This document shows, one piece after another, positions 8,535 to 16,232 of a stretch of DNA of 56,412 nt. The translations under genes and the position numbers were made by a program. The DNA lies in contig CAYLOT010000016.1 in the NCBI GenBank assembly GCA_964385405.1, forward strand, positions 1 to 56,412, read 5' to 3'. Origin of the DNA: CAIZGX01 sp964385405. GTDB lineage: Bacteria; Bacteroidota; Bacteroidia; Flavobacteriales_D; Sanyastnellaceae. Position 1 is the stretch's first letter. The number at the start of each line of letters is the position of its first letter. The notes below the pieces were generated by a model. That model saw only the letters and a program-made list of their open reading frames with translations. It made no database searches and was not told where the DNA came from.

Positions 8535-8562
8535 AAAAAAAAATCCCGACGTAAGTCGGGAT
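8535..8562 (-). terminator. Intrinsic terminator of tRNA-fMet
   Basis: Arms 8543-8550 (ATCCCGAC) and 8555-8562 (GTCGGGAT) form an 8-bp stem with loop GTAA. On the minus strand a run of T follows, which directly abuts the 5' end of tRNA-Arg. Terminated tRNA-fMet transcripts would therefore end at the tRNA-Arg boundary. Confidence 0.8.
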
Positions 8563-8565
8563 ATT

Positions 8566-8641
8566 TGGTAGCGGGGACAGGACTCGAACCTGTGGCCTTT
8601 GGGTTATGAGCCCAACGAGCTACCAACTGCTCCACCCCGCA
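8566..8641 (-). tRNA. Initiator tRNA-fMet (CAT)
   Basis: On the minus strand six acceptor pairs (GCGGGG/CCCCGC) are preceded by an unpaired 1:72 position (T opposite T). The anticodon stem TTGGG/CCCAA encloses CTCATAA, anticodon CAT. A mismatched first pair plus three consecutive G-C pairs at the base of the anticodon stem are the two hallmarks of initiator tRNA. The discriminator A is followed by an encoded CCA (8566-8568), which the other two tRNAs here lack. Confidence 0.92.
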
Positions 8642-8668
8642 CTCTAAAAGTTTTCCCAATTGGGAGAG

Positions 8669-8676
8669 CAAATATA
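8669..8676 (-). promoter_or_regulatory. -7 box of the tRNA-fMet promoter
   Basis: TATATTTG on the minus strand is a perfect TAnnTTTG, 27 bases upstream of the tRNA 5' end. A TTG (8698-8700) lies 21 bases further upstream, inside the first codons of era, so the divergent era gene overlaps this promoter. Confidence 0.5.
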
Positions 8677-8694
8677 ACTAATTTTACAAGCAAT

Positions 8695-9606
8695 ATGCAA
8701 GAAAAATCTGAAGAAGGAGAAAAAAAAGTCGCGCACAAAGCGGGATTCGTGAACCTTATTGGAAATCCCAATGCAGGTAAGTCCACGCTAATGAACGCTT
8801 TAATGGGAGAAAAACTCAGCATTGTTACTCCGAAAGCGCAAACTACGCGTCACCGTATTATGGGTATTTTAAACGATGAAGACTACCAAATTGTGTACAG
8901 CGATACCCCAGGTGTGCTCGATCCGAAGTATAAATTACAAGAAGGTATGATGAAATCGGTCGGCACCGCACTGAAAGATGCCGATCTTATTTTATTGGTT
9001 ATTGACTTGCTCGATAAAAAAGGTCTTCACCAAGAAACCTTCAACCGATTGAAGAAAATGGAAGTCCCCATTTTCGTTGTCCTCAATAAATTCGATAAAG
9101 CCGGAACCGAAAAGGCAAACGAGGCTTTTCAGTTTTGGAACGAGGCATTACCAAATGCCAAAGTATTTCCCGTTTCAGCTTTAGAAAAAATTTATACCAA
9201 AGAGTTGCTTAGTGAGATTTTGGCTGTTCTGCCCGAACACCCTGCTTTCTTCCCGAAAGACGAAATCTCCGATCGCACGCAACGCTTCTTCGTAAGCGAA
9301 ATCATTCGAGAAAAAATCTTCACTACCTACGACCGCGAAATTCCTTACTCATGCGAAGTCATTGTTGAGGCCTTCAAAGAAGAACCAACCATCATTCGCA
9401 TTTCAGCCGTCATTCTCACCGAACGCGAATCGCAAAAGGCCATCATCATTGGTCATCAAGGAAGCATGTTGAAACGAGTTGGAACCAACGCCCGCAAAGA
9501 CATGGAAAGCTTCTTAGGTAAAAAAGTATTCCTTGAAATGTTCGTGAAGGTGGAAAAGTGGAGAAACGATACGCGCGCACTTACTCAAATGGGATACCTC
9601 GACTAA
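8695..9606 (+). CDS. era: GTPase Era
   Basis: Era binds 16S rRNA near its 3' end and helps 30S maturation. The 303-residue protein has the G1 loop GNPNAGKST (23-31), G3 DTPG (near 69), G4 NKFD (near 132) and a C-terminal KH domain containing IIIGHQGSMLKRVG. The ATG at 8695 was chosen; an in-frame reading back to 8599 would run through the divergent tRNA gene. The gene is followed after one base by ispE. Confidence 0.96.
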   Translation: MQEKSEEGEKKVAHKAGFVNLIGNPNAGKSTLMNALMGEKLSIVTPKAQTTRHRIMGILNDEDYQIVYSDTPGVLDPKYKLQEGMMKSVGTALKDADLILLVIDLLDKKGLHQETFNRLKKMEVPIFVVLNKFDKAGTEKANEAFQFWNEALPNAKVFPVSALEKIYTKELLSEILAVLPEHPAFFPKDEISDRTQRFFVSEIIREKIFTTYDREIPYSCEVIVEAFKEEPTIIRISAVILTERESQKAIIIGHQGSMLKRVGTNARKDMESFLGKKVFLEMFVKVEKWRNDTRALTQMGYLD

Positions 9607-9607
9607 C

Positions 9608-10411
9608 ATGCTTGTTTTTCCAAATGCAAAAATAAATTTAGGACTGTTCATCACAGAAAAGCGAACAGACGGATTTCATAATTTGGAAAGTCTGTTCCTG
9701 CCCATTGCTTTATGTGATATACTTGAAGTCGTTCCCTCAACGGAAGAGACATCCCTGGTGTGCACCGGAGAATCGAATGATATTCCAACCGAAAAAAATA
9801 TAGTTTATAAAGCTTGGAAGCTACTTCAAGAGGAATATGGTATCGGTCATGTGAAAATACATTTGCATAAAATTATTCCAAGCGGCGCAGGTATGGGCGG
9901 AGGATCAAGCGATGGGACGTATATGTTGAAGGCGTTAAATGAATTGTTCCAATTAAACTTGTCTATTCCTCGCCTAGAAGAACTCTCGGCTCACTTGGGA
10001 AGCGATTGTCCTTTTTTCGTTCAAAACAAAGCCGCGCTTATTTCGGGCAGGGGAGAAGTGGTAACACCTGTAGATTTTAGTTTAGTTGGAAAATATCTCG
10101 TAGTTGTTAATCCGGGAATACACATCTCCACAGCTCAAGCATTTCAAGGCATTCAACCTCAACCTTCCAATTTCGATTGGAAGAAGTTGATAGAAAATCA
10201 AGATTTATCTGATGATTTGAAAAACGATTTCGAACCCCAGGTATTCAAGTTATTTCCTGAAATCGAAACAATAAAAGAAACTTTATTAAGGGAAGGGGCT
10301 ATTTTTGCAAGTATGTCGGGCACTGGCAGCACAGTATATGGCATCTTCCATTCAAAGCCCGTGCTACGTTTCAATGTGAATTACTTTTTGAAAACAATTC
10401 AGTTCAGATAA
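9608..10411 (+). CDS. ispE: 4-diphosphocytidyl-2-C-methyl-D-erythritol kinase
   Basis: IspE phosphorylates CDP-methylerythritol in the MEP isoprenoid pathway, which also supplies the carotenoid genes elsewhere in the window. The 267-residue GHMP kinase begins FPNAKINLGL, has the ATP loop PSGAGMGGGSSDG near 90-102 and the C-terminal SGTGSTVYG. Length is typical or slightly short. It begins one base after the era stop, indicating co-transcription. Confidence 0.95.
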   Translation: MLVFPNAKINLGLFITEKRTDGFHNLESLFLPIALCDILEVVPSTEETSLVCTGESNDIPTEKNIVYKAWKLLQEEYGIGHVKIHLHKIIPSGAGMGGGSSDGTYMLKALNELFQLNLSIPRLEELSAHLGSDCPFFVQNKAALISGRGEVVTPVDFSLVGKYLVVVNPGIHISTAQAFQGIQPQPSNFDWKKLIENQDLSDDLKNDFEPQVFKLFPEIETIKETLLREGAIFASMSGTGSTVYGIFHSKPVLRFNVNYFLKTIQFR

Positions 10412-10463
10412 GAATTCCATAGCGTTGTTGAAATATCTCCAATTGAACTTTGAAATTTCCAGA

Positions 10464-10610
10464 ATGAATAAAAATCACTCAAACATTGATTCTTTGAAAG
10501 AGGATTTGAATGTTATTAATGCTCAAAACGAGAAGCTTGAAATAGAGTTAGTGGCACGTGAAGAGTTGATGCAAAGTATGTTTTCTCTTTTGGCCGAAAA
10601 GAAAAAGTAA
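10464..10610 (+). CDS. Small coiled-coil hypothetical protein
   Basis: A 48-codon ORF starting at an ATG encodes a charged, helical peptide (LKEDLNVINAQNEKLEIELVAREE) with heptad-like spacing of Leu, Ile and Val and a Lys-rich end. It lies 52 bases after ispE and 56 bases before the metalloprotease gene. An in-frame TTG at 10425 would add 13 residues. No family is recognised; the coiled-coil pattern and its position in a gene-dense strand are the only support. Confidence 0.42.
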   Translation: MNKNHSNIDSLKEDLNVINAQNEKLEIELVAREELMQSMFSLLAEKKK

Positions 10611-10666
10611 TTCGCTTTTTTGTATCAAGATTTCTTCGTTTCTTAGGTGCACAAACCTTAAACAAC

Positions 10667-13642
10667 ATGCGTAAGATATTATTAGGCCTATTCTTGTTTT
10701 TATCCTTTCCTATTTTCGGACAAAACAGTATTGAGAGAAATTTCGATCCTTTGGAAGTACGACTCTATAACTCTGAGGTGGCATATCATGTCGATAAACA
10801 AATGACATTATCAAATTCATCTGTTTGGAGATTATTTCAATTGGCACATCCCAAGTGGACATCTCACTTCTCTGAGAGAACAGGAATGCCGACTAAGGCA
10901 TTCGGGACCCCTATTGATGTTATTGGTTCTTCCGACACCGAGAAAGCAAGTTCTTTCTTGAATGAAGTGAATCAGTCTTTTTCTGCTGGAACGGTTCAGA
11001 TAACAGCAAGACCAGAGATAAAGACAACTAAATTCACCAATGTTGTTTTCGATCAGACCTTCAATGGAATGAAAGTTCTGTTTAGTAAGTGCTCTGTTAA
11101 ACTGGTGAATGGGAAAGTGGTTCAGTTCGCATATGGTGTTCATCCTAATATCCAATTGGAGGACAAGCCTGTTATAGGTTTGCAACAAGCAAGAATATCA
11201 GCATTGCAAGGAATTACCACATCTATTGAAATTATTCGATCAACCGGTGAAATTTCAATTTTACCTGTGCCAAAAGCAAGTTCATTTGAGTATCGTAAAA
11301 TCTATGTTGTAACTGTTTCAACCCGCAACTCTCAAAATATTCCTCAGCGCTACCTGACATACATTGACGCTCTTACTGGTAAAATACTCATGCGAAAGAA
11401 CTTGGTTTGTCATGCCGAAGGCGGGCCGAAAAAAACTAGTGGACAAGAGCTGGTTGTAGATGTTCAAGTTAATGGAGATGTTTACATGACCAATCCATAT
11501 GGAGTCGTTACAAATGAAGGATTGGACAATATTTATGTCACAATAGGTGGAACTGATTATGAAACGGATACAAACGGATCTGCAACCATACCTGTTAACG
11601 CTGGCACCAATGCCGTTGTAAGACTTGAAGGACCCTGGAGCACGGTAAATACGAATGGAACTGTTCCACAAAAGAACGTTACTCTTCAGGCTGGATTGAA
11701 TACAATTGATATGAATACCGCTGCCAATATTCGTGAGCTTTCAGCCTACAAAAGTGTGAATCGCATTCACGACCATTGTAAAAATTGGATGCCAAATTTT
11801 ACAGGAATGGATTTCCAACTTCCAACGAATATCGACTTAACTTCTGGTGATTGCAACGCCTTCTATGATGGTAGTTCAATTAACTTTTACGCAATCGGTA
11901 ATGGTTGCAACGCGACAAGTTTATTATCAGACGTCGTATTTCACGAGTACGGTCATGGAATAAATGACAACTATTATCAGAGTCAAAGTTCATTTTTTCT
12001 GAATGGCGCTGTTGGAGAAGGGTACGCAGATTATTGGGGAATTTCTTTAGGAAATAATCCTATTGTTGGCGTAGGCTTCTACACCGACAATCAAGATGGT
12101 ATAAGAAGGTATGATACCGAGCGCAAGGTTTATCCACAAGATTTAGTAGGTGAAGTGCATGCTGACGGTGAAATAATTATGGGTGCTTGGTACGACACGC
12201 ACCTGTTAATGGGAGGAGATTGGAATGCAACCATGCCTTTATTCGTTGAAGCTTATGCTGGTTTGCAAGCAGAAACTGCTGATGGAAACGAAGGCGAAGC
12301 CTACACCGATATTCTGCTCGATGTATTATTGGCAGATGATAATGATGGTGATATTACCAATGGAACACCAAATGGAAATGCAATTGTTGAGGGGTTCTAT
12401 TTGCATGGAATAACGCTTATTTCTCCAGCTGTTTTGAATCACACACCACAAGCTTTCGCAAGTCCGATTGTACCCATTACATTGAGCGCTGATTTAGATT
12501 TGTTCTTCCCATACACCCAATACTTGTCTGATGTGAATTGTCATTACCAATTAAATAATGCCGCTTGGCAAACAGTTGCAATGTCAGATGTTTCAGGAAC
12601 TTTTGAGACAACCTTTGATGGATTTCAACCTGGAACAATTTTAAAATATTATTTTACTGCAAATGATATTAATGGGTCTGTAGGTACCGTTAATCCAGTG
12701 GGTGCTCATCAACCATCTTATCCAACAATTCCGCATATTATGCTTATTGGAGTGAATGAAGTTGGAAGACATGATTGTGATAACAACGAGGATTGGGGCT
12801 CATGGCAAACTGGTGTTGCAGGAGATAACGCAACAACAGGTATTTGGATGTTGGAAATTCCAATCCCAAGTGAAACTGTCGATGTTTCTCCGGGAACAAT
12901 TGTTCAAACAGGCGAGCAAGTAACACCGAACGGAGAGTATTGTTTCTTCACAGGAAACGGAACTATTGGAGGCGGAATTGGAGAAAATGATGTTGATGGG
13001 GGTAAGACAACTCTGCAAACCACTACTATTGATTTGTCTAGTTTTACAAACCCCATCATCAGTTACTATAGATGGTATACGAATAGCCCCCCTGGAGGTG
13101 CAAATCCCGGTGCAGATTACTGGCAAGTTCGAATGAGTAATGATAACGGAGCTACATGGACATATGTGGAAAACACAAAGACGAGTGATATGCGTTGGAG
13201 ACGAAATGCTTTTCACGTGAGTGATTTCATGACACCTACTGCACAGATGAAGCTTCAGTTTATAGCAAGCGATAGTATTCGCCCAAATGTCAACTTAAAT
13301 GGCGGATCGTTGATTGAAGGAGCTTTGGATGATTTCATAGTATATGAAGACGCAATTATTGGGGTGGAAGAAACTTCCGTGAATGTGTTTAATGCTATTG
13401 CTTTTCCAAATCCGACTGTAAGTTCAACGGTTGTTCAATTCCAACTTTCGAAACCAGAATCTATTGAGATATTGGTGCTTGATGCAACAGGAAGAACCAT
13501 ATATGCTATCCCTGCTCACAAATATGGAACACAACAACAGAACATTTCTATTCCGTCAGAGAAATGGGCAAAAGGAACCTATCAAGTTACATTTCGTAAG
13601 AATCGTAAATCGATAGGCAATATTCAGATTATTAAAAATTGA
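10667..13642 (+). CDS. T9SS-secreted M36 (fungalysin)-like metalloprotease
   Basis: The 991-residue protein has a signal peptide ending near FPIFGQ and an FTP-type propeptide region (VVFDQTFNGMKVLF near 125). The catalytic domain carries HEYGHGIND (His about 426), with the third-ligand helix GEGYADYWG about 24 residues later; this is the HExxH plus Glu zinc signature of M36/M4 peptidases. Ig-like regions follow. The last ~85 residues (AFPNPTVSSTV, DATGRTIY, GTYQVTF) are a type A T9SS sorting domain. It is therefore likely secreted through the outer membrane and cell-attached or released. A small secreted protein follows closely. Confidence 0.9.
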   Translation: MRKILLGLFLFLSFPIFGQNSIERNFDPLEVRLYNSEVAYHVDKQMTLSNSSVWRLFQLAHPKWTSHFSERTGMPTKAFGTPIDVIGSSDTEKASSFLNEVNQSFSAGTVQITARPEIKTTKFTNVVFDQTFNGMKVLFSKCSVKLVNGKVVQFAYGVHPNIQLEDKPVIGLQQARISALQGITTSIEIIRSTGEISILPVPKASSFEYRKIYVVTVSTRNSQNIPQRYLTYIDALTGKILMRKNLVCHAEGGPKKTSGQELVVDVQVNGDVYMTNPYGVVTNEGLDNIYVTIGGTDYETDTNGSATIPVNAGTNAVVRLEGPWSTVNTNGTVPQKNVTLQAGLNTIDMNTAANIRELSAYKSVNRIHDHCKNWMPNFTGMDFQLPTNIDLTSGDCNAFYDGSSINFYAIGNGCNATSLLSDVVFHEYGHGINDNYYQSQSSFFLNGAVGEGYADYWGISLGNNPIVGVGFYTDNQDGIRRYDTERKVYPQDLVGEVHADGEIIMGAWYDTHLLMGGDWNATMPLFVEAYAGLQAETADGNEGEAYTDILLDVLLADDNDGDITNGTPNGNAIVEGFYLHGITLISPAVLNHTPQAFASPIVPITLSADLDLFFPYTQYLSDVNCHYQLNNAAWQTVAMSDVSGTFETTFDGFQPGTILKYYFTANDINGSVGTVNPVGAHQPSYPTIPHIMLIGVNEVGRHDCDNNEDWGSWQTGVAGDNATTGIWMLEIPIPSETVDVSPGTIVQTGEQVTPNGEYCFFTGNGTIGGGIGENDVDGGKTTLQTTTIDLSSFTNPIISYYRWYTNSPPGGANPGADYWQVRMSNDNGATWTYVENTKTSDMRWRRNAFHVSDFMTPTAQMKLQFIASDSIRPNVNLNGGSLIEGALDDFIVYEDAIIGVEETSVNVFNAIAFPNPTVSSTVVQFQLSKPESIEILVLDATGRTIYAIPAHKYGTQQQNISIPSEKWAKGTYQVTFRKNRKSIGNIQIIKN

Positions 13643-13644
13643 AA

Positions 13645-14154
13645 ATGATAAAACGTATTAGTTTATGTCTAATAATAATCGCTGCTCAGTGCAGCGATTA
13701 TTGTTTCGCTCAGAATTCTAATCTTCAAGATTGGAAAGGGCTTTATGAAGGGACTATGCAGATTTTTTCGAATGGAAAACTTCAAACGGAAATGCCGGTA
13801 GATCTTTTAATTGCTGAAACTTCCAATAGCAATAGATTAACATGGAAAATGACTTATTACGAACCTACAGGAATATTAGTCAAGGACTACCAAATGATAA
13901 TTCCAACAGACAATTCAAATCATATCATTTTAGATGAGCTAGATGGAATAACCTTGGATTGTTACGCTTATGGAAATTCTATTTCTTCGTGTTTCGAAAC
14001 AGAAGGACTCTCTATCTGTGATACCTACATTAAACAAGGAAATTCAATCTATATGGAATTGTTTGGAGGAGTTTATCCTAAAGAAAAAGCTTCGGAAATA
14101 AAGAGTCTCGAGATAAAATTCCTTCAGACAGCGAATTTTCAAAAAATGAGATGA
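13645..14154 (+). CDS. Secreted hypothetical protein
   Basis: The 169-residue protein starts MIKRISLCLIIIAAQCSDY and has a probable signal peptide ending near CFAQ. The rest is rich in short beta strands (DWKGLYEGTMQIF, RLTWKMTYYEPTG) and could form a small lipocalin-like barrel. No family is recognised. It starts two bases after the metalloprotease stop, so the pair is probably one operon and the protein may act with the protease. The 3' end nearly touches the convergent acyltransferase gene. Confidence 0.65.
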   Translation: MIKRISLCLIIIAAQCSDYCFAQNSNLQDWKGLYEGTMQIFSNGKLQTEMPVDLLIAETSNSNRLTWKMTYYEPTGILVKDYQMIIPTDNSNHIILDELDGITLDCYAYGNSISSCFETEGLSICDTYIKQGNSIYMELFGGVYPKEKASEIKSLEIKFLQTANFQKMR

Positions 14155-14155
14155 T

Positions 14156-14722
14156 TTATTCTGAAAGTTTTTTGACGAAAACGGCGGGATTTCCTGCCCA
14201 AACTTCTTTTTCGGCAATGTTCGACCTAACTACGCTTCCTGCACCAATAACCGCAAAATCTCCAATAGAGACTCCTTTCATAATTGTTACATCTGCTCCT
14301 ATAAATACATATTTTCCAATGGAAATAGGGGAGGTTTTCGCGTTTGAATCTATATCAATCTTTCTTTGTTCGATTGATGTTGGATGAAAGTCAGTATCCC
14401 AAATCTTACTGTTCCCACCGATAATGGTGTGATCGCCGATTGAAATTTCTTCACGACAACAGATTGTTGAGTTTGAAAATCCAACATCTTCACCGATGGT
14501 AAGCTTCGCATTTTTGGCAATCATAATTGACGACGACGAGCCGCTACCTATAATATTTGCGAATCGATGCGAGTTAACCAAAAAGTCTTTACCAAGCTTG
14601 AATTGTCCTTTATTAGAAACAAAGAGGAATCCGTAGCAATGCACCTTCCAAATAGAAACCCCTTGAATTGTTAACCAGATTGCATTGATCGGCCAATAGA
14701 GTATGTAGAGTATGGTTTTCAA
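14156..14722 (-). CDS. Left-handed beta-helix (hexapeptide repeat) acyltransferase
   Basis: The 188-residue protein contains a run of imperfect hexapeptide repeats (ISIGDHTIIGGNSKIWDTD, then IGKYVFIGADVTIMKGVSIG) ending in VWAGNPAVFVKKL, as in WbbJ/NodL/CysE-like O-acetyltransferases. The N-terminus has a short hydrophobic segment. The only suitable start is a TTG at 14722, immediately after the stop of GDP-fucose synthase (TAATTG); no ATG is present before the repeats. Location next to a deoxysugar-nucleotide enzyme suggests acetylation of a surface glycan. Confidence 0.82.
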   Translation of the reverse strand: MKTILYILYWPINAIWLTIQGVSIWKVHCYGFLFVSNKGQFKLGKDFLVNSHRFANIIGSGSSSSIMIAKNAKLTIGEDVGFSNSTICCREEISIGDHTIIGGNSKIWDTDFHPTSIEQRKIDIDSNAKTSPISIGKYVFIGADVTIMKGVSIGDFAVIGAGSVVRSNIAEKEVWAGNPAVFVKKLSE

Positions 14723-15781
14723 TTAATGTTTTGCGGTTTGTGAATTTTCAAGATACCACTTATATAAGCGCTCAATTCCCTCACGGAGAGAAACTGCATG
14801 CTTAAATCCGAATGAATGAAGTTTTGAAACATCAGTTAGTTTACGCATTGTCCCATCGGGCTTTGAAGAATCGAAATGGAATTTACCATTGTATCCAACA
14901 ATTTCGGCAATTAGAACCGCTAGATCTGCAATTGAAATTTCTTCGCCAGTACCGATATTAATATGCGTATTTCTAATTTCCTTTGAATGAATAAGATCTA
15001 AAAAATTCACGTTTTGCATAACATGAATGCAAGCATTCGCCATATCTTCAGACCACATGAATTCGCGCATTGGTTTACCCGACCCCCAAATGTTTACAAC
15101 ACCTTCACTAACTCCGATTGAATTTAAATAATTTAATGCTTCTGAATTATTTGAAACATTCAAATCAGAATTTATAGCATTTAAATCACCATCTTCAAGG
15201 CACTTGGCAAGATAAATTTTTCTCAATAAAGCAGGAAGAACATGAGATTTCTCGAAATTAAAATTATCTCCAGGACCGTATAAATTGGTTGGCATAACCG
15301 ATATATAATTCGTACCGTACTGAATATTATAACTCTCACACAACTTAATTCCGGCAATTTTGGCTATTGCGTAGGGCTCATTAGTGAACTCTAACTCACT
15401 GGTTAGCAAGGAATTTTCCTGAAGCGGCTGAAGTGCATTTTTAGGGTATACACAAGTGCTTCCAAGGAAAAGCAATTTAGTCACACCTGATTTATATGAA
15501 CTAGAAATAATATTATTTTGAATAGTAAGATTTTCAATTAGAAAATCTGCCCTATATGTATTATTCGCGACAATACCCCCAACTTTGGCGGCTGCGAGAA
15601 ACACGAATTCGGGTTTTTCATTCATGAAGAACTGTGCTACATCTTTGGTATTTAACAAGTCAAGTTCTTGTCTTGTTCGAAGGATTAAGTTTGTATAACC
15701 AGCTGATCGCAGTTCTTTAACAATCGCTCTTCCTACCAAACCATTATGTCCAGCAACAAAGATCTTATTATTTATTCGCAA
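14723..15781 (-). CDS. fcl: GDP-L-fucose synthase
   Basis: This NADPH-dependent epimerase/reductase converts GDP-4-keto-6-deoxymannose to GDP-L-fucose. The 352-residue SDR protein has the Rossmann motif GHNGLVGRAI (11-20), LGSTCVYP near 108 and the catalytic YAIAK near 138-142. It is about 35 residues longer than classical WcaG because of an insert near 200-235 (SDLNVSNNSEALNYL region). The apparent start is TTG at 15781; a stop lies four codons upstream and there is no nearby ATG. The partner GDP-mannose dehydratase is not in the window. It forms an operon with the acyltransferase. Confidence 0.9.
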   Translation of the reverse strand: MRINNKIFVAGHNGLVGRAIVKELRSAGYTNLILRTRQELDLLNTKDVAQFFMNEKPEFVFLAAAKVGGIVANNTYRADFLIENLTIQNNIISSSYKSGVTKLLFLGSTCVYPKNALQPLQENSLLTSELEFTNEPYAIAKIAGIKLCESYNIQYGTNYISVMPTNLYGPGDNFNFEKSHVLPALLRKIYLAKCLEDGDLNAINSDLNVSNNSEALNYLNSIGVSEGVVNIWGSGKPMREFMWSEDMANACIHVMQNVNFLDLIHSKEIRNTHINIGTGEEISIADLAVLIAEIVGYNGKFHFDSSKPDGTMRKLTDVSKLHSFGFKHAVSLREGIERLYKWYLENSQTAKH

Positions 15782-15793
15782 CTTTTTGATCTA

Positions 15794-16180
15794 TTAGTTC
15801 TTCATGAAATCTGCCTCCAACCTAAACTCAGGTACTTGAACCTTAAATAGGGAAGGGGCTCCTTTGATTTGCATCGAATAAAATCCTTTCATCAATCCGA
15901 ATGGTGATTGTAAATCACAAGCAGATGTGTAGGAATAGTTCTCTCCTGGTGCAATTACAGGTTGCTCTCCGACTACTCCAGGTCCCTCGATTTCACGCTT
16001 GATTCCATTCGAATCAGTGATAAACCAATGCCTACGTAGCAATTGAACAGGGAAATCGTTTTGATTTTCTATTGAAATACGGTACGAAAAGACGAAGCTG
16101 CCTTGAGGGGCAGCAGACATTCTTTCTTCAAACAAAGAAAAAACTGAAATTTTTACGCCTTCTGTTACAGCAACTACCAT
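15794..16180 (-). CDS. apaG: ApaG domain protein
   Basis: ApaG is a small fibronectin-III-like protein; the name links it to Co2+/Mg2+ resistance, but its molecular function is not firmly known. The 128-residue sequence carries the family signatures FVFSYRISIEN, RRHWFITDSNG, GPGVVGEQPVIAPGE and GLMKGFYSM. Length is typical. It precedes fcl by 12 bases on the same strand and may head that operon. A perfect TATATTTG element lies just upstream. Confidence 0.94.
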   Translation of the reverse strand: MVVAVTEGVKISVFSLFEERMSAAPQGSFVFSYRISIENQNDFPVQLLRRHWFITDSNGIKREIEGPGVVGEQPVIAPGENYSYTSACDLQSPFGLMKGFYSMQIKGAPSLFKVQVPEFRLEADFMKN

Positions 16181-16185
16181 AACAG

Positions 16186-16215
16186 CAAATATAGTTAATA
16201 AACAATCGGATTGTT
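16186..16215 (-). promoter_or_regulatory. apaG promoter region: -7 box and 15-bp palindrome
   Basis: On the minus strand TATATTTG (16186-16193) lies five bases before the apaG start codon. A 15-bp palindrome AACAATC-G-GATTGTT (16201-16215) sits immediately upstream, where the -33 contact would be, and no well-spaced TTG is seen. It could be a regulator site or a small hairpin after typA. Confidence 0.42.
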
Positions 16216-16232
16216 AATAACCTCAATAATTT

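Noticed and set aside
10832..11188. Antisense ORF of 118 codons inside the metalloprotease gene
   Set aside because: It lies wholly within a strongly supported coding region, has no recognisable motif and a biased composition typical of a shadow frame.
14151..14387. Plus-strand ORF opposite the acyltransferase
   Set aside because: It mirrors the regular hexapeptide repeats of the real gene and has no independent support.
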